Positions 22,090 through 32,400 of a stretch of DNA of 64,000 nucleotides are shown one piece after another. The translations under genes were made by a program, and so were the position numbers. The DNA is from Zea mays. Lineage: Eukaryota; Streptophyta; Magnoliopsida; Poales; Poaceae. The notes under the pieces were generated by a model. It ran no database searches, was not told where the DNA came from, and worked only from the letters and a program-made list of their open reading frames with translations. The first letter of the stretch is position 1. Each line of letters starts with the position of its first letter. Location: assembly GCF_902167145.1 (NCBI RefSeq), contig NC_050098.1, positions 84,236,207-84,300,206 of the forward strand, in the 5' to 3' direction.

Positions 22090-22480
22090 CGTGCGGATAC
22101 CTGTGTCAAGCGTTTGAACGTACTAAACACATACCGAGAAATATGGTAAATCGGTAAGCCTAGTACCTGAGTGAACCTGCCCGCAGACATATCCCCTCAC
22201 GCGACCTGAGACGAGGTCTCCCATTCCGGTTATGGTGGGTACAAGTGCGGTCACTGCACGACGGCCAGTCGGGGTCAGTGGGGCATTGTACGCCAAGGCG
22301 GTGAGCCCTGATCTGTTGCCAGGGAATCGATGGGGACGGTTGATGTGTGTGGGGACGGAGTGCCCCTGCATGTCGTGTGTTTAGGTTTACCTTGCAAGGA
22401 TAAAAACTCGATTCGAATCGTCTGCTTCTCGCAGCTAATGAGACTGTTTGATCCATTGTACTGCATTGAGTAATAAGTGG
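22090..22480 (+). other. Strongly conserved block within LTR intron 2
   Basis: About 390 bp that stays highly similar among the C2, C1 (42334-42720) and S1 (complement of about 56740-57125) LTRs, although surrounding LTR sequence has diverged. Contains the perfect 12-bp palindrome CGATTCGAATCG at 22409-22420, also present at 42648-42659 and 56800-56811, followed by CTTCTCGCAGCTAATGAGAC. No ORF explains the conservation. Could be a regulatory or RNA element. Confidence 0.6.
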
Positions 22481-22762
22481 AAGTCTGATGAGTTGAGATA
22501 AGATGTTGATTGCTAATAATGCCTGCTACCATGTATGAGTAGATAGTCCACTTTTAGCCTTAAGAGAGTCACACTTAACTTTGACTAAGTTAAAATCTTG
22601 ATTTAGAAACTCAGCTAGTGCTTTTGGCAACCAAACCCCACAGCCAAACAACTGCATGTCTAGAGGTAGAGGAGTAGACTCCTCACACCGGGTAAGTCTA
22701 GCTGAGTATTAGTATACTCAGCCTTGCTTGTGGCATAATTTTTTACAGGTTCTCTGGAGGAG

Positions 22763-22855
22763 ATGGTTGCTGGGATAACTTCGCCGTCCACCTTGCCACC
22801 GGGTTGGACTGTTGAGTGGGACCCTGCCTCGGCTGAGGAGGAGCATGAGCAGTGA
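22763..22855 (+). CDS. Conserved 30-codon ORF in the last leader exon of the C2 LTR
   Basis: ATG to TGA, 30 codons. The exon opens at 22749 after TTTTTTACAG. The same position in C1 (43001-43093) has a 30-codon ORF starting at the aligned ATG and sharing MV.G.T.P.TLPPGWT.EW, with most differences at third positions or conservative. The frame is continuous with the upstream exon 21642-21761 across the inferred GC-AG intron (phase 1). If transcripts are spliced as proposed, this would be the first AUG of the C2 leader, so it could act as an upstream ORF controlling translation or as the end of a longer non-AUG product. Translation is not shown. Confidence 0.5.
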   Translation: MVAGITSPSTLPPGWTVEWDPASAEEEHEQ

Positions 22856-23176
22856 TGGGACAGGCTTCCCCATCTCTCTGTTTAATTACCGTTAGTTTTA
22901 TTCCGCTGCATTTCGAACAATGATGGTTACTTTTGCAAAAACTCCGATGATGATGATGGTGATGTAATAATTTAACATTGTGACATGTATGGTTTTATGC
23001 TTTATTGTATTTGCTCTGTGACTCACCTTCGAGTGAGATTGTGGTACTTGATCCTGTCAGTGGCCGTGTCGGACTAGATCCGAGGGATTGACGGGTTATT
23101 CCCATTTAAGTGTGGTCTAGCCTCTAAGGCGGGACTTGGGCACTTAAGTTGGAATAATTCGGGCAGTTCCGCCACA

Positions 23177-23597
23177 GCTGGTATCGGAGCTTGTACCACC
23201 ACAGAGGAATCAATAAAATGTAAATACCATCAATTTTCTAAATAAAACTTGATAGAAACAAGGTTGGATAGATAGTAGGACGAGCAGGATAGACCTAGGA
23301 CGTGAAGCCTTAGGTTAATAGAAGGGTAGCTAGGTGGCTAAGTTAACTAGGCCCTACAGGCCACTTTTACGGGATGGGAGTTCCTCCCTATTCCTTTTAT
23401 CTTATTGTGAGGTCGTTTAGGACGAGCATGCATGCATTCAGGATTAAGCAAATGGATAACTGAGTAAAGGACTTAAAAACAAGATAACAACCAACTAGGT
23501 CTCCAGTGCCTTTTCATTAACTAAAGAAGGGCTGAGTTTTATTTTTCCTTGTTCTTTTATAATTCTTTTTCTTTTACTTACGCTTAATCGTACACAG
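23177..23597 (+). promoter_or_regulatory. C2 primer binding site and leader
   Basis: GCTGGTATCGGAGC at 23177-23190 resembles a tRNA-Met primer site with one change (TATCGGAG for TATCAGAG). C1 has the same variant at 53770. The rest up to the ORF1 start is non-coding leader. Confidence 0.75.
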
Positions 23598-24467
23598 ATG
23601 ACTTCCCACGGATCCTCCGATGACGGAAATGCACTGACCCACACTGACGGACTTGCACGAGAGGGCTTTCCCCGCATTTTGTGGGAAGTACTTCAGGGGG
23701 CCGGATACACGACACCCCCTCAGTACGCGGTGTAGCAGTTCGAGAAGCACCGAGTGCCTCGCTGTAGGGTGAGGATGACCTTGGAGCCTCATCCCCTGCA
23801 GCCAGGATGGCGCTCCTTGGACTCCGAGTCTTTCGGGTACCGGGCAGAGGACACGATCGAGGCGATCGCTCTGCATGGATTGACTACCTTCTGCGGATTC
23901 CATCCCTTGGAGCTGGCTACCCACCCCATTGGCTTGTTCCCCGCTGAGAAGGAGGATGACCCGATGTGGAAGGATCGGGTGGAGCATGCCAAGGACATCT
24001 GGGCCATCTACCCAGGTCAGACTGCGCACTTGACAGTACGGTGCATGAATGCTCTGTACCGTCTGCAGGTGATGCGCGGTGAGGCAATGTCCCATCTGAT
24101 GGCACTGCTGGAGGCAACAAAGATCACGCTGGATAACAGAGAGGAGCTCGTGGTTGATTTATCTCAAGAAATGGTGGAGAAGGACTTGCAGGTGGAGCAG
24201 CTATCCACTGATATTCAGGAGTTGGAGGAGCTGGTAGGCACCAGGGAGAACACCATCGAGGTCCTAGAGGATCAGCTCATTAACACTCAGTAGCAGCTTG
24301 CTGAGGCTAACGAGCACCTGGACATGCACCACCAGGAGATCTAGGACCAGGAGGCCAACGAGGACGTCGACATTGAGGGAGGAGATGAGCCTGCCTCCAG
24401 TGTGGACACTGCTGGCTCGGGAAGACCACCTTCCCCCGAGTCGAGTGTTGCTTCGTTCGCTCACTAG
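23598..24467 (+). pseudogene. C2 extra ORF upstream of gag (ORF1), coiled-coil protein of unknown function
   Basis: ATG 23598, 289 codons to TAG 24465. An N-terminal globular part has EGFP.ILWEVL, PRCRV.MTLE.HP, LTTFCG.HPLE and P.GLFPAEK.DDPMW, all shared with C1 54233-54560. A Glu/Leu-rich coiled coil follows (about codons 170-240), then an acidic Ser/Pro tail. Three in-frame TAGs (23733, 24291, 24342) sit at or next to Gln positions of the C1 copy, as does the terminal TAG. I recall similar uncharacterised proteins annotated in grass retrotransposons but cannot name a family. It has no zinc knuckle and no enzyme motif. Its place before gag suggests an accessory protein. Broken as read, but conserved between two separate insertions. 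Confidence 0.7.
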
Positions 24468-24771
24468 GTGTCCAGGGTAGGCTTAGAAGTTGGATAGTCG
24501 GACTCCTCGCAGCTAGCTTAGCTTTTGCACCCTTGGGGTACTAGGCTAGATAGAGTTGAGTCATTTTGGAACAATTTGATGTAATCGTGTTAAACTCTCT
24601 TGGGAGCTTGTTTGATGGATGCTATTATCAGTTTAAATTGGAAGGAGGAATTTATGCCTCTTAAAATCCCCTTTTGTTGAAGTCGGAGTCTATCGTGCTG
24701 TTTTAACTTTTTCCCCGTGATAAAATCTTGAAATTGGAACTGTGATGTTAAGTATGTATGTGGTTTTTCAG
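24468..24771 (+). other. Intron-like gap between ORF1 and gag in C2
   Basis: No ORF. Ends in GTATGTATGTGGTTTTTCAG directly before the gag ATG, which looks like a 3' splice site. In C1 the equivalent gap ends TCTCTGTTTTCAG before its gag ATG. A possible donor (CTAG/GTGTCC near 24467, or CAGG/GTAGGC near 24478) is less certain. A splice could place gag on a separate mRNA. Confidence 0.45.
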
Positions 24772-25791
24772 ATGGCCGGGAGGCAGCGTCGTGGCCAGAA
24801 CGAGCGCGTTCCTCCACCGCCGCCACCACCTCCCACTCTGCAGGAGCTCATGGCTCAGCAGAATGAGATCCTGAGGCAGCTGGCTCAACGTCAGCCCCCA
24901 CCTCAGCATTATGGTGGTGGAGACCATCAGCGTCACCCCGCGACAGCTACATACCAGGAATTCCTTAGCACCCAACCTCCATTGTTCACAAGGGCGGAGG
25001 ACCCACTTGATGCAGATGTGTGGCTACGAGTAGTGGAATCCAAATTCCCACTGCTCCATGGAGTTTGCTCAGAGGTCACCAAAGTCAGGTTTGCCACCTA
25101 GCAGCTTCGCGGACCTGCAAGGACTTGGTGGGATCATTTTCTTGCTATGCAGCCAGAGGACCGAGAGGTGGAGTGGAGGGAGTTCAAGGCAGCTTTTAGA
25201 GGACACCATATACCAGCCGGGATCATGGACAGGAAGCTCAATGAGTTTTTGGCACTCGCTCAGGGCAACAGGACAGTGTTGTAGTATGCCCAGGCCTTTA
25301 ATGACTTGTGCCAGTATGCGGGATATCATGCAGATACAGATGAGAAGAAGAGGGACAGATTCAGAAGGGGGCTCAGCACTAAGCTCCGGGATCGTCTCAA
25401 CACAGTCAGGGCCAACAGCTACAACGAGTTGGTCAACATGGCTATCTCCCAAGAGGACTGCATTACAGCTAGACAGGCAGAGAAGAAGAGGAAGACCCAT
25501 GTGGCCGGACCCTCAGCTCAGCCTCAGCGCTTCAGGATTGTGTCCGACACCCAGGGCAGGGGACCCCAGCAGCAGCAAGGGCGATGGGTAATCCGACCTC
25601 AGCAGCAGCAGCAGGCACCCAACCGCAACCAGTTTCCAGCTTAGAGGAATAACCAGCAGCAGCAATACCGCCAGGCAAATGACAACAGATGCTTCACTTG
25701 TGGCAACACTGGGCATTATGCCAAGAATTGCCCCAGGAATCAGCAGAGGCAGGGGCAGAATGCTAATCAGAACCAAGGCAAGAGGCAGAAG
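24772..25791 (+). pseudogene. C2 gag, interrupted by three TAG stops
   Basis: Starts MAGRQRRGQN after the acceptor-like site. Pro-rich N-terminus, then the capsid region (DADVWLRVVESKFPLL, ARTWWDHFLAM, FRGHHIPAGIMDRKLNEFL, YAQAFNDLCQYAGYH, RDRFRRGL) and a zinc knuckle [14 protein letters not shown] near 25690-25731, with intact CX2CX4HX4C spacing. TAG at 25099, 25282 and 25642 occupy Gln positions. The frame is the same as pol, with no stop between, so gag-pol is a single frame of about 1472 codons apart from these TAGs. Gag forms the particle and packages RNA. Confidence 0.85.
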
Positions 25792-28700
25792 GTGCAAGTG
25801 AGGCAAGGCAGGCTGAACTTCACCACCATGGCTGATATTCCAGAGGGAGCACCCGTCATGACTGGTATCTTTACAGTTTTGAATTATCCTGCTATTATTC
25901 TATTTGATTCTGGTGCATCGCATAGTTTTATCAGTGCAAAGTTTAGTGCCAAATGCCAGTTGCCCTTTCACCACACCGATGGGGGCATTACAATTTCAAC
26001 ACCAGGAGGCAGAGTTGCCACTTACCAAATTAACAAGAATGTACCTATAAAGTTTGGTAGTCTGATAATTAAAGCCAACCTTCTCATTTTGGGTTTGGAG
26101 AGTGTGGATATTATATTGGGAACTGACTGGTTAACCAGAAATCAGGCGGTGATGAATATTGCGACCAGAGCCATTGAGGTGCACTCACCAACTTGTGGTG
26201 AGACCACACTGTATTTGCCTGACCAGGGTTGTACCCGATTTTGTGCTTTTGTTACGTTAGAATCCCCAGTGGAAAAGATCCCAGTGGTCTGTGGCTATCC
26301 GGATGTTTTTCCGGATGAATTGCCAGGGATGCCACCTGACCGGGATATTGAGTTCGCCATCGAATTGCAACCCGGGACCGCTCCTATCTCCAAGAGACCC
26401 TATAGGATGCCTCCCGCGGAATTGGCAGAATTGAAGAAGCAATTCCAAGAGTTGTTGGACAAGGGGTTTATTCATCCAAGCACTTCACCATGGGGATGTC
26501 CAGCATTATTTGTGAAGAAAAAGGATGAGAGTTTGAGGATGTGTGTTGACTACCGTCCTCTCAATGCGGTGACTATCAAGAACAAATACCCACTGCCCCG
26601 CATTGATGTTCTGTATGATCAGTTGGTAGGAGCCAAGGTATTCTCCAAGATAGACCTTCGCTCAGGATACCATCAGATCAAGATCCGTGCCAGCGATATT
26701 CCCAAGACGGCTTTCTCTACCAGATATGGACTGTATGAGTTTCTGGTGATGTCTTTTGGGCTGACCAATGCCCCGGCTTATTTCATGTACTTGATGAACT
26801 CAGTATTCATGCCAGAGTTAGACAAGTTCGTGGTCGTTTTCATTGATGATATTCTGGTTTATTCCAAGAATGAAGGCGAGCACATCAAACACTTGCATAC
26901 TGTACTTCAGAGACTGCGTGACCATCAATTGTATGCTAAGTTGTCTAAATGTGAGTTCTGGTTGAAGGAGATTAAATTCTTGGGTCACACAATTTCTCAA
27001 GATGGGATATCTGTTGATCCTGAGAAGGTGCAGGAGGTAATGAATTGGAAACCCCCAACTACAGTAAGGCAGATTCGGAGTTTTCTGGGATTGACAGGGT
27101 ATTATCGACGATTTATTCCGGATTTCTCCAGAATTGCCAAACCAATGACTGAACTGTTGAAGAAGGGAGTCAAATTTGAGTGGAGCCAAAAGTGTGAGGA
27201 TGCCTTTCATACCTTGAGGCAGCATCTAACAACAGCCCCAGTGCTGGCCCAACCTGACAACACCAAGCCATTTGAAGTTTATTGTGATGCTTCTGGTACT
27301 GGTTTGGGATGTGTTTTGATGCAAGAGAACAGAGTGATTGCTTATGCTTCCCGGGCACTCAGGCCCCATGAGCAGAACTACCCCACTCATGATCTGGAAT
27401 TGGCAGCTGTGGTTCATGCTCTTAAGATATGGAGACACTACTTGATGGGAGCTCACTGTAACATCTATACTGATCACAAGAGTCTCAAATACATCTTCAC
27501 TCAGGCAGATCTGAACATGAGGCAAAGGAGATGGTTAGAGTTAATCAAGGACTATGATTTGGAGGTGCATTACCACCCAGGGAAGGCCAATGTCGTGGCA
27601 GATGCCTTGAGCAGAAAGGCCCAGTGTAATTGTATGAGCATGGATGTGGGAGTGACCACCCTGTGCAATGAATTGTGCAGATTGAACCTGGAAGTTGTTT
27701 CTTCGGGTGACCTAAGCTATATCTCGGTGGAGCCCACGTTGCAAGAACAAATAGTCAGGGCACAGGTTGAGGATAAGGGTGTTCAGGTTATCAAGGATAT
27801 GATTAAGCAAAAGGCAGAAAAATACAAGTGTTTCCGACAGGACAGCAAGGGAATTCTATGGTTTGGAGATCGATTGGTTGTTCCCAAGGACCCTGAGCTC
27901 AGAAAGCAGATCCTAGATGAAGCTCACCTTTCCAAATTCTCTATGCACCCTGGCAGCAACAAGATGTATCATGATCTCAGATCTTTTTATTGGTGGACTA
28001 GAATGAAAAGGGAAATTGCCAAGTACATATCCGAATGTGACACCTGCCAGAGAATTAAAGCCAGTCACTTGAAGACAGCAGGCCCTTTGCAACCCCTTCC
28101 CATACCATCTTGGAAATGGGAGGACATTTGCATGGACTTCATAGTGGGATTATCCAATACCTCCAGGCACCATGATTCTATTTGGGTTATCGTGGACAGA
28201 TTGACCAAGACTGCTCATTTCTTGCCAGTACACACCACCCACAAGACAGAGAAGTACGCTGAAATTTATGTTGATCAGATAGTAAGATTGCATGGTATTC
28301 CGAAGACCATCATATCTGACAGAGGAGCACTATTTGTGGCACGCTTTTGGGAGAAACTGCAAGAATCACTTGGGACCCAAGTAATCCGAAGCTCAGCATA
28401 TCACCCTCAAACGGATGGCCAGACAGAAAGGGTGAATCAGATTTTGGAAGACATGTTGCGAGCATGTGCACTACATTATGGAAAGGATTGGGACAAGTGT
28501 CTGTCTTTGGCGGAGTTTTCTTACAATAACAGCTATCAGTCCAGTCTAAAGATGGCACCTTTTGAGGCATTGTATGGGAGAAGGTGTAGGACCCCACTAA
28601 ATTGGTCTCAGGCAGGAGAAAGGGAAATTTTTGGGCTAGTTTTGGTACTCGAGGCAGAGGCAAAGGTCAGGGTGATTACCAAGAACTTGGAAGCTGCTCA

Positions 28701-29187
28701 GGCTAGGCAAAGGAGCTATCATGATAAAAGGCGGAAGCCTCTACAGTTTGAGGTGGGAGATCATGTCTATCTTAAGGTATCACCCACAAAGGGTGTGCAG
28801 AGATTCGGGATCAAGGGCAAGTTAGCTCCTCGCTACATTGGACCCTATAAGATCAAGGCAAGCTGTGGACCCGTAGCCTACCAATTGGAATTACCACCTC
28901 ACATGTCAGCAGTTCATAATGTGTTCCATGTATCCCAGCTGCGGAAATGCGTTCGTCTACCCACTGAAGTGCTACCGGAACCAGACATTGAGATAGAACC
29001 AGACTTGTCCTACCAAGAGTACCCCGTCAAGGTATTAGATCAAAAGGAGAGATCAACTCGGGCAAGGTCGGTCAGAATGTGCAAGGTTCAGTGGAGTCAC
29101 CATTCAGCAGAAGAAGCTACATGGGAGACGGAGGAATTTCTACGCTCTCGCTTCCCCGACTTTCTGCCCAAAGGAGTCGGTATGTAA
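25792..29187 (+). CDS. pol: C2 pol: protease, RT, RNase H, integrase, chromodomain
   Basis: Open for 1131 codons, continuous in frame with gag. Residues counted from 25792: protease DSGA at 39-42; RT from about 155 with FIDD at 350-353; RNase H from about 495 (YCDAS, then TDHKSLKY); integrase zinc finger from about 712 (HLSKF..HPGS) to CDTC near 752; catalytic Asp 782, Asp 843 and Glu 879; GPY/F-type GPYKI near 1022; chromodomain-like KVQWSHH..EEATWE from about 1095 to the end. These activities mature the polyprotein, copy RNA to DNA, remove RNA and insert the copy. The chromodomain probably targets heterochromatin. No catalytic residue looks lost. Full-length synthesis depends on gag, which has stops. 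There is no own start signal; the range begins where gag homology ends. Confidence 0.93.
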   Translation: MQVRQGRLNFTTMADIPEGAPVMTGIFTVLNYPAIILFDSGASHSFISAKFSAKCQLPFHHTDGGITISTPGGRVATYQINKNVPIKFGSLIIKANLLILGLESVDIILGTDWLTRNQAVMNIATRAIEVHSPTCGETTLYLPDQGCTRFCAFVTLESPVEKIPVVCGYPDVFPDELPGMPPDRDIEFAIELQPGTAPISKRPYRMPPAELAELKKQFQELLDKGFIHPSTSPWGCPALFVKKKDESLRMCVDYRPLNAVTIKNKYPLPRIDVLYDQLVGAKVFSKIDLRSGYHQIKIRASDIPKTAFSTRYGLYEFLVMSFGLTNAPAYFMYLMNSVFMPELDKFVVVFIDDILVYSKNEGEHIKHLHTVLQRLRDHQLYAKLSKCEFWLKEIKFLGHTISQDGISVDPEKVQEVMNWKPPTTVRQIRSFLGLTGYYRRFIPDFSRIAKPMTELLKKGVKFEWSQKCEDAFHTLRQHLTTAPVLAQPDNTKPFEVYCDASGTGLGCVLMQENRVIAYASRALRPHEQNYPTHDLELAAVVHALKIWRHYLMGAHCNIYTDHKSLKYIFTQADLNMRQRRWLELIKDYDLEVHYHPGKANVVADALSRKAQCNCMSMDVGVTTLCNELCRLNLEVVSSGDLSYISVEPTLQEQIVRAQVEDKGVQVIKDMIKQKAEKYKCFRQDSKGILWFGDRLVVPKDPELRKQILDEAHLSKFSMHPGSNKMYHDLRSFYWWTRMKREIAKYISECDTCQRIKASHLKTAGPLQPLPIPSWKWEDICMDFIVGLSNTSRHHDSIWVIVDRLTKTAHFLPVHTTHKTEKYAEIYVDQIVRLHGIPKTIISDRGALFVARFWEKLQESLGTQVIRSSAYHPQTDGQTERVNQILEDMLRACALHYGKDWDKCLSLAEFSYNNSYQSSLKMAPFEALYGRRCRTPLNWSQAGEREIFGLVLVLEAEAKVRVITKNLEAAQARQRSYHDKRRKPLQFEVGDHVYLKVSPTKGVQRFGIKGKLAPRYIGPYKIKASCGPVAYQLELPPHMSAVHNVFHVSQLRKCVRLPTEVLPEPDIEIEPDLSYQEYPVKVLDQKERSTRARSVRMCKVQWSHHSAEEATWETEEFLRSRFPDFLPKGVGM

Positions 29188-29437
29188 CCCCAAAACCCCA
29201 CCCCCACCTGCCCTTTGAAATCAATTATAAGAAAAACTTAGATAACAAGGATAGTCTAAGTTGTGGAATTAACTTAAGAAGGGCTTCCTTCTGAAGTTGC
29301 AAAGAGGATGACATTCGAAGAGCAGTTAACAAGAGAAACTTAAGTGTAAAGGAAAAACAACACCAGCACACCTTCAAGCACCCCTCCAAGGGACTCTACC
29401 TAAATCTCGGGACGAGATTCCTTTAAGGGGGGAGGGC
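29188..29437 (+). promoter_or_regulatory. C2 3' untranslated region and polypurine tract
   Basis: Non-coding after the pol TAA. CTCGGGACGAGATT block, then TTTAAGGGGGGAGGGC at 29422-29437 abutting the 3' LTR: a typical polypurine tract. Confidence 0.85.
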
Positions 29438-32400
29438 TGTAACAGCCCAGGTGTTACCTTGGCTAGAGCCACTTTGGCACTAGAAGTTGTGTTCACAAGG
29501 GTAAAGACTTAGGGCACCACATAAGAACTTTGGAGATCATGTGCTAATCAAGTTGCCAATGACAAAAGAAGCATTACTCTAATCCTTGCACACTTACTAC
29601 CTTGGATAATAGGGGAGAAGAACCCTAGACCTCTCCTAAACCCTATCTTCCAAAACCCTAAGTAAGGGGGGGAAAGAGAGTGAACAAGGGTGCAAAGTGT
29701 GTGTAACCTTTGCCCAAACCCTAAGCAACATTATAACCATCAATTAAGGGAGGGAAATATTGCAAAAAGACCCCTGGAGAAACCCCAATTCAAATCTCCA
29801 AGTGGAGAGAGAGCTAGAGCTCTCTATTTCCCTCTAAGTCACATTTTAGCCCTAATCCAAAGACCAGCCGTGTTCACTTTGAAGATGGCGCCAAAACCAC
29901 TTGGGTTCTATACCAAAAATGTGGTATACCACTTAAGGCACCCCCTGGAAAAATTTGAGACCGAGACTCAGACGTTTGACAGCACTTGACATCAGTTTTG
30001 TCGCTGAGTGGGCAGAGAGACAAGCCAGATTTGGCGCCCGTCTATCTCCCGATCTAGGGCGTATCATCCCTTGGAACTCACACATGTGAGATAGCCCTAG
30101 GTGCCAGGAGGAGGTCTGCGCCGGTTTCATGGCGAGATTCGCACGTTTGCGATCTCTAGAGACGTTTGAACACTGGAAGAAACTCACCTCCACGTGTTCG
30201 ACGCCTTCTGCCCGCGCCAGAGCACGCTCGCGCGCGTTCCCCGCATGCCCCGCGCCGCGCCCGAGCCAAACCCGCGTCGTGGCCCGCGCCCGAGCTTATA
30301 AAGCCCTCCCAGGCTTCGACTACACCCTTCCGCGCACCCTCCACACCTCACCGGAGTTAGCTCGTCGCCGTTTGCCCGTGCGCAGCGAGTCCGCGGCCGC
30401 CCAATCCCTCTGTCACCATAGACCGGCCAATAGAGCCATTCCCAACCCCGTCCAGCCCTTGGAGAAGCCTGTGCACACCTCCGTGAGGCTCCCCGAGCAA
30501 GGAATCGGAGTTTACTTCACCGGAGAAGCCAGTCCACGCTCGCCGGAGCTCTCGACCCCGCCGGAGTACGTGGACCGGGTAAACCACTCCACCATCCTTC
30601 GATTCCTTGTGCACACAGTCGCTGCGTGACCCCGTGAAGCTCACCGTGCCCTCGGATTGAACCAGTTCGCCGTGGTTTGGCCGGTATACTCGCCGCCGAC
30701 GAGGACACCCGCCTGCACGCGTGGACCGGGCGATTCCGGCCATCTCCGACGTCGGGCCGTACCTCGACGTGACCGCCAGAGTCTCCCCGAGCCAACCCCA
30801 CCCTTCGCCGGACCTCCCTCGCCGCCGGTAAGCCGCGCCGCCCTTTTCTTTCCCGCGGTTACTGTTTGCATAAGGGAAGGACTGCGGGTGAGAGGGAGAG
30901 AAGGTCAGGGGGTTTTGTGAAATGTCAGAGACACAGGGGAATAGTGGCGTGGGGGTAGATTTGCGAAGGTGGATTTAGTTTAAACCCAGGGACCTCGGTG
31001 TAAACTGTTTTTCCAGGAAACTCTTTTTAAATTCTATTTTAAATTGAACAGAGGCTTTAAAAAAAATTCATAACTTATGATTAGTTCATCCAAATTTGGT
31101 CAAACAAATTTTGTCAGACTCCAATTAATGTAACCTATTTAAGAAAAATATAAAACCCCTTGGTGCTGTAGAAAACTTAAAAGTTCTGATTTAATGTTAG
31201 TTTTGGCCAAAAGCTAAATAATAGTAAGAAAAATAATTAGGCTAATTGACTAGGGTTAGGAAAAATTGGGGAAGTTTATAATTACCTACTAACCTGTTTA
31301 AAAATGTTGAACCTCTCTGTCCACTCCATTTAAGTTAGTTTTACCCCTTATTCTATAATATGCTTAAGGATAGGGAAAATAGAAAATGTAATTTAATTAA
31401 TGAAACAGAGAGTACCTCTATTTTTGTTAGGTTACTTATTCAATATAGTTCACTGGAAAAATATATCATACCCTGTTTTAGTGTAAAATAAGTAAGATCT
31501 CTTTTGTTTTAATAAAACAAGTGAAACTTAGAAAAACTCTACAAAAATAACCCCAAGGTAAAAACACCCCCACCCTTGGGATAACTATTGTTTTATTAGA
31601 GAGAACTTAGGAAAAATATGAAATCTGCTGTTTGACATTTTTCAAATTATAATGTAGTAGAAAGTGCCTTTTTGACATTAAACTTAAGAAAATCATAACT
31701 AAATAACCACCCCTTAGTTCTCTGTGATTTTTAGCACAAAGACCTATTATTACTATGGGATGCCAGCAAAAATAACCTTTAGGACAGAACCTACCCCTAA
31801 CTAAGAGGTGTAGTGTAAAGTGGCCCATTTTGCCTAACTCTTGTTATTTTTGTTTAAAGCCTAGCCTTTGTACTTAAAGCCTCAACTTCTTAAAACAAGT
31901 TAGAATAGCAAAGGGCAACCCACTGTAATTTTTACAGAATTTTTTTTTGGAAATTATTAAAACCCTGTTGTAGTTCAAACCTACCCTAGAAACCCTAAAT
32001 GGGAATTAATGAAAGGAAAAAGAATAATGTGAATTAAGGTTATCCTAAAACCTTTGTAATCTGTCCACTAAAATGTATCAAGGCAATACCAAACCACTAT
32101 GTTATCCTAAAAGAAAACCTAAGCTTAAAGGGTCATAAGTCTATGTATCTATATATATATACCACTAGAAGCCCCGCGTGACTAAGAAAACCCTAAGTTA
32201 CTTCTTAACTTAGTTTCTTTAGCTTAATGTTCTTAAATCTTGCATAATCATGACATACATGTTCATTGCATTTCGATAGACTGTAATCTTGCTGACGGAG
32301 AGTACATCCTCGTGCCGGAGCAAGGAGCTGCTCAGGAGGTAGCCCCAGATCCAGCACCCGAGTCTGCACCAGAGGACCTGCCAGCCACTGCTTTGGAAGG

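Larger units (their letters stand above)
18794..23176 (+). repeat. C2 5' LTR
   Basis: 4383 bp, starts TGTAACACCC, ends CCGCCACA. TATA box at 19657-19662. Proposed leader exons: about 19690-20188, 21642-21761 and from 22749. A run of 11 G at 19022-19032 is 7 G in the 3' copy. A (TA)n tract lies at about 21512-21523. Conserved block at 22090-22480 (separate entry). Confidence 0.94.

Noticed and set aside
22409..22420. Palindrome CGATTCGAATCG read as a tRNA T-loop / Pol III B box
   Set aside because: No matching A box, acceptor stem or 5-bp T stem is found nearby. Kept only as a conserved motif.
26818..28663. Minus-strand ORFs of 60-135 codons across C2 pol
   Set aside because: They are antisense shadows of the intact pol frame and have no motifs of their own.
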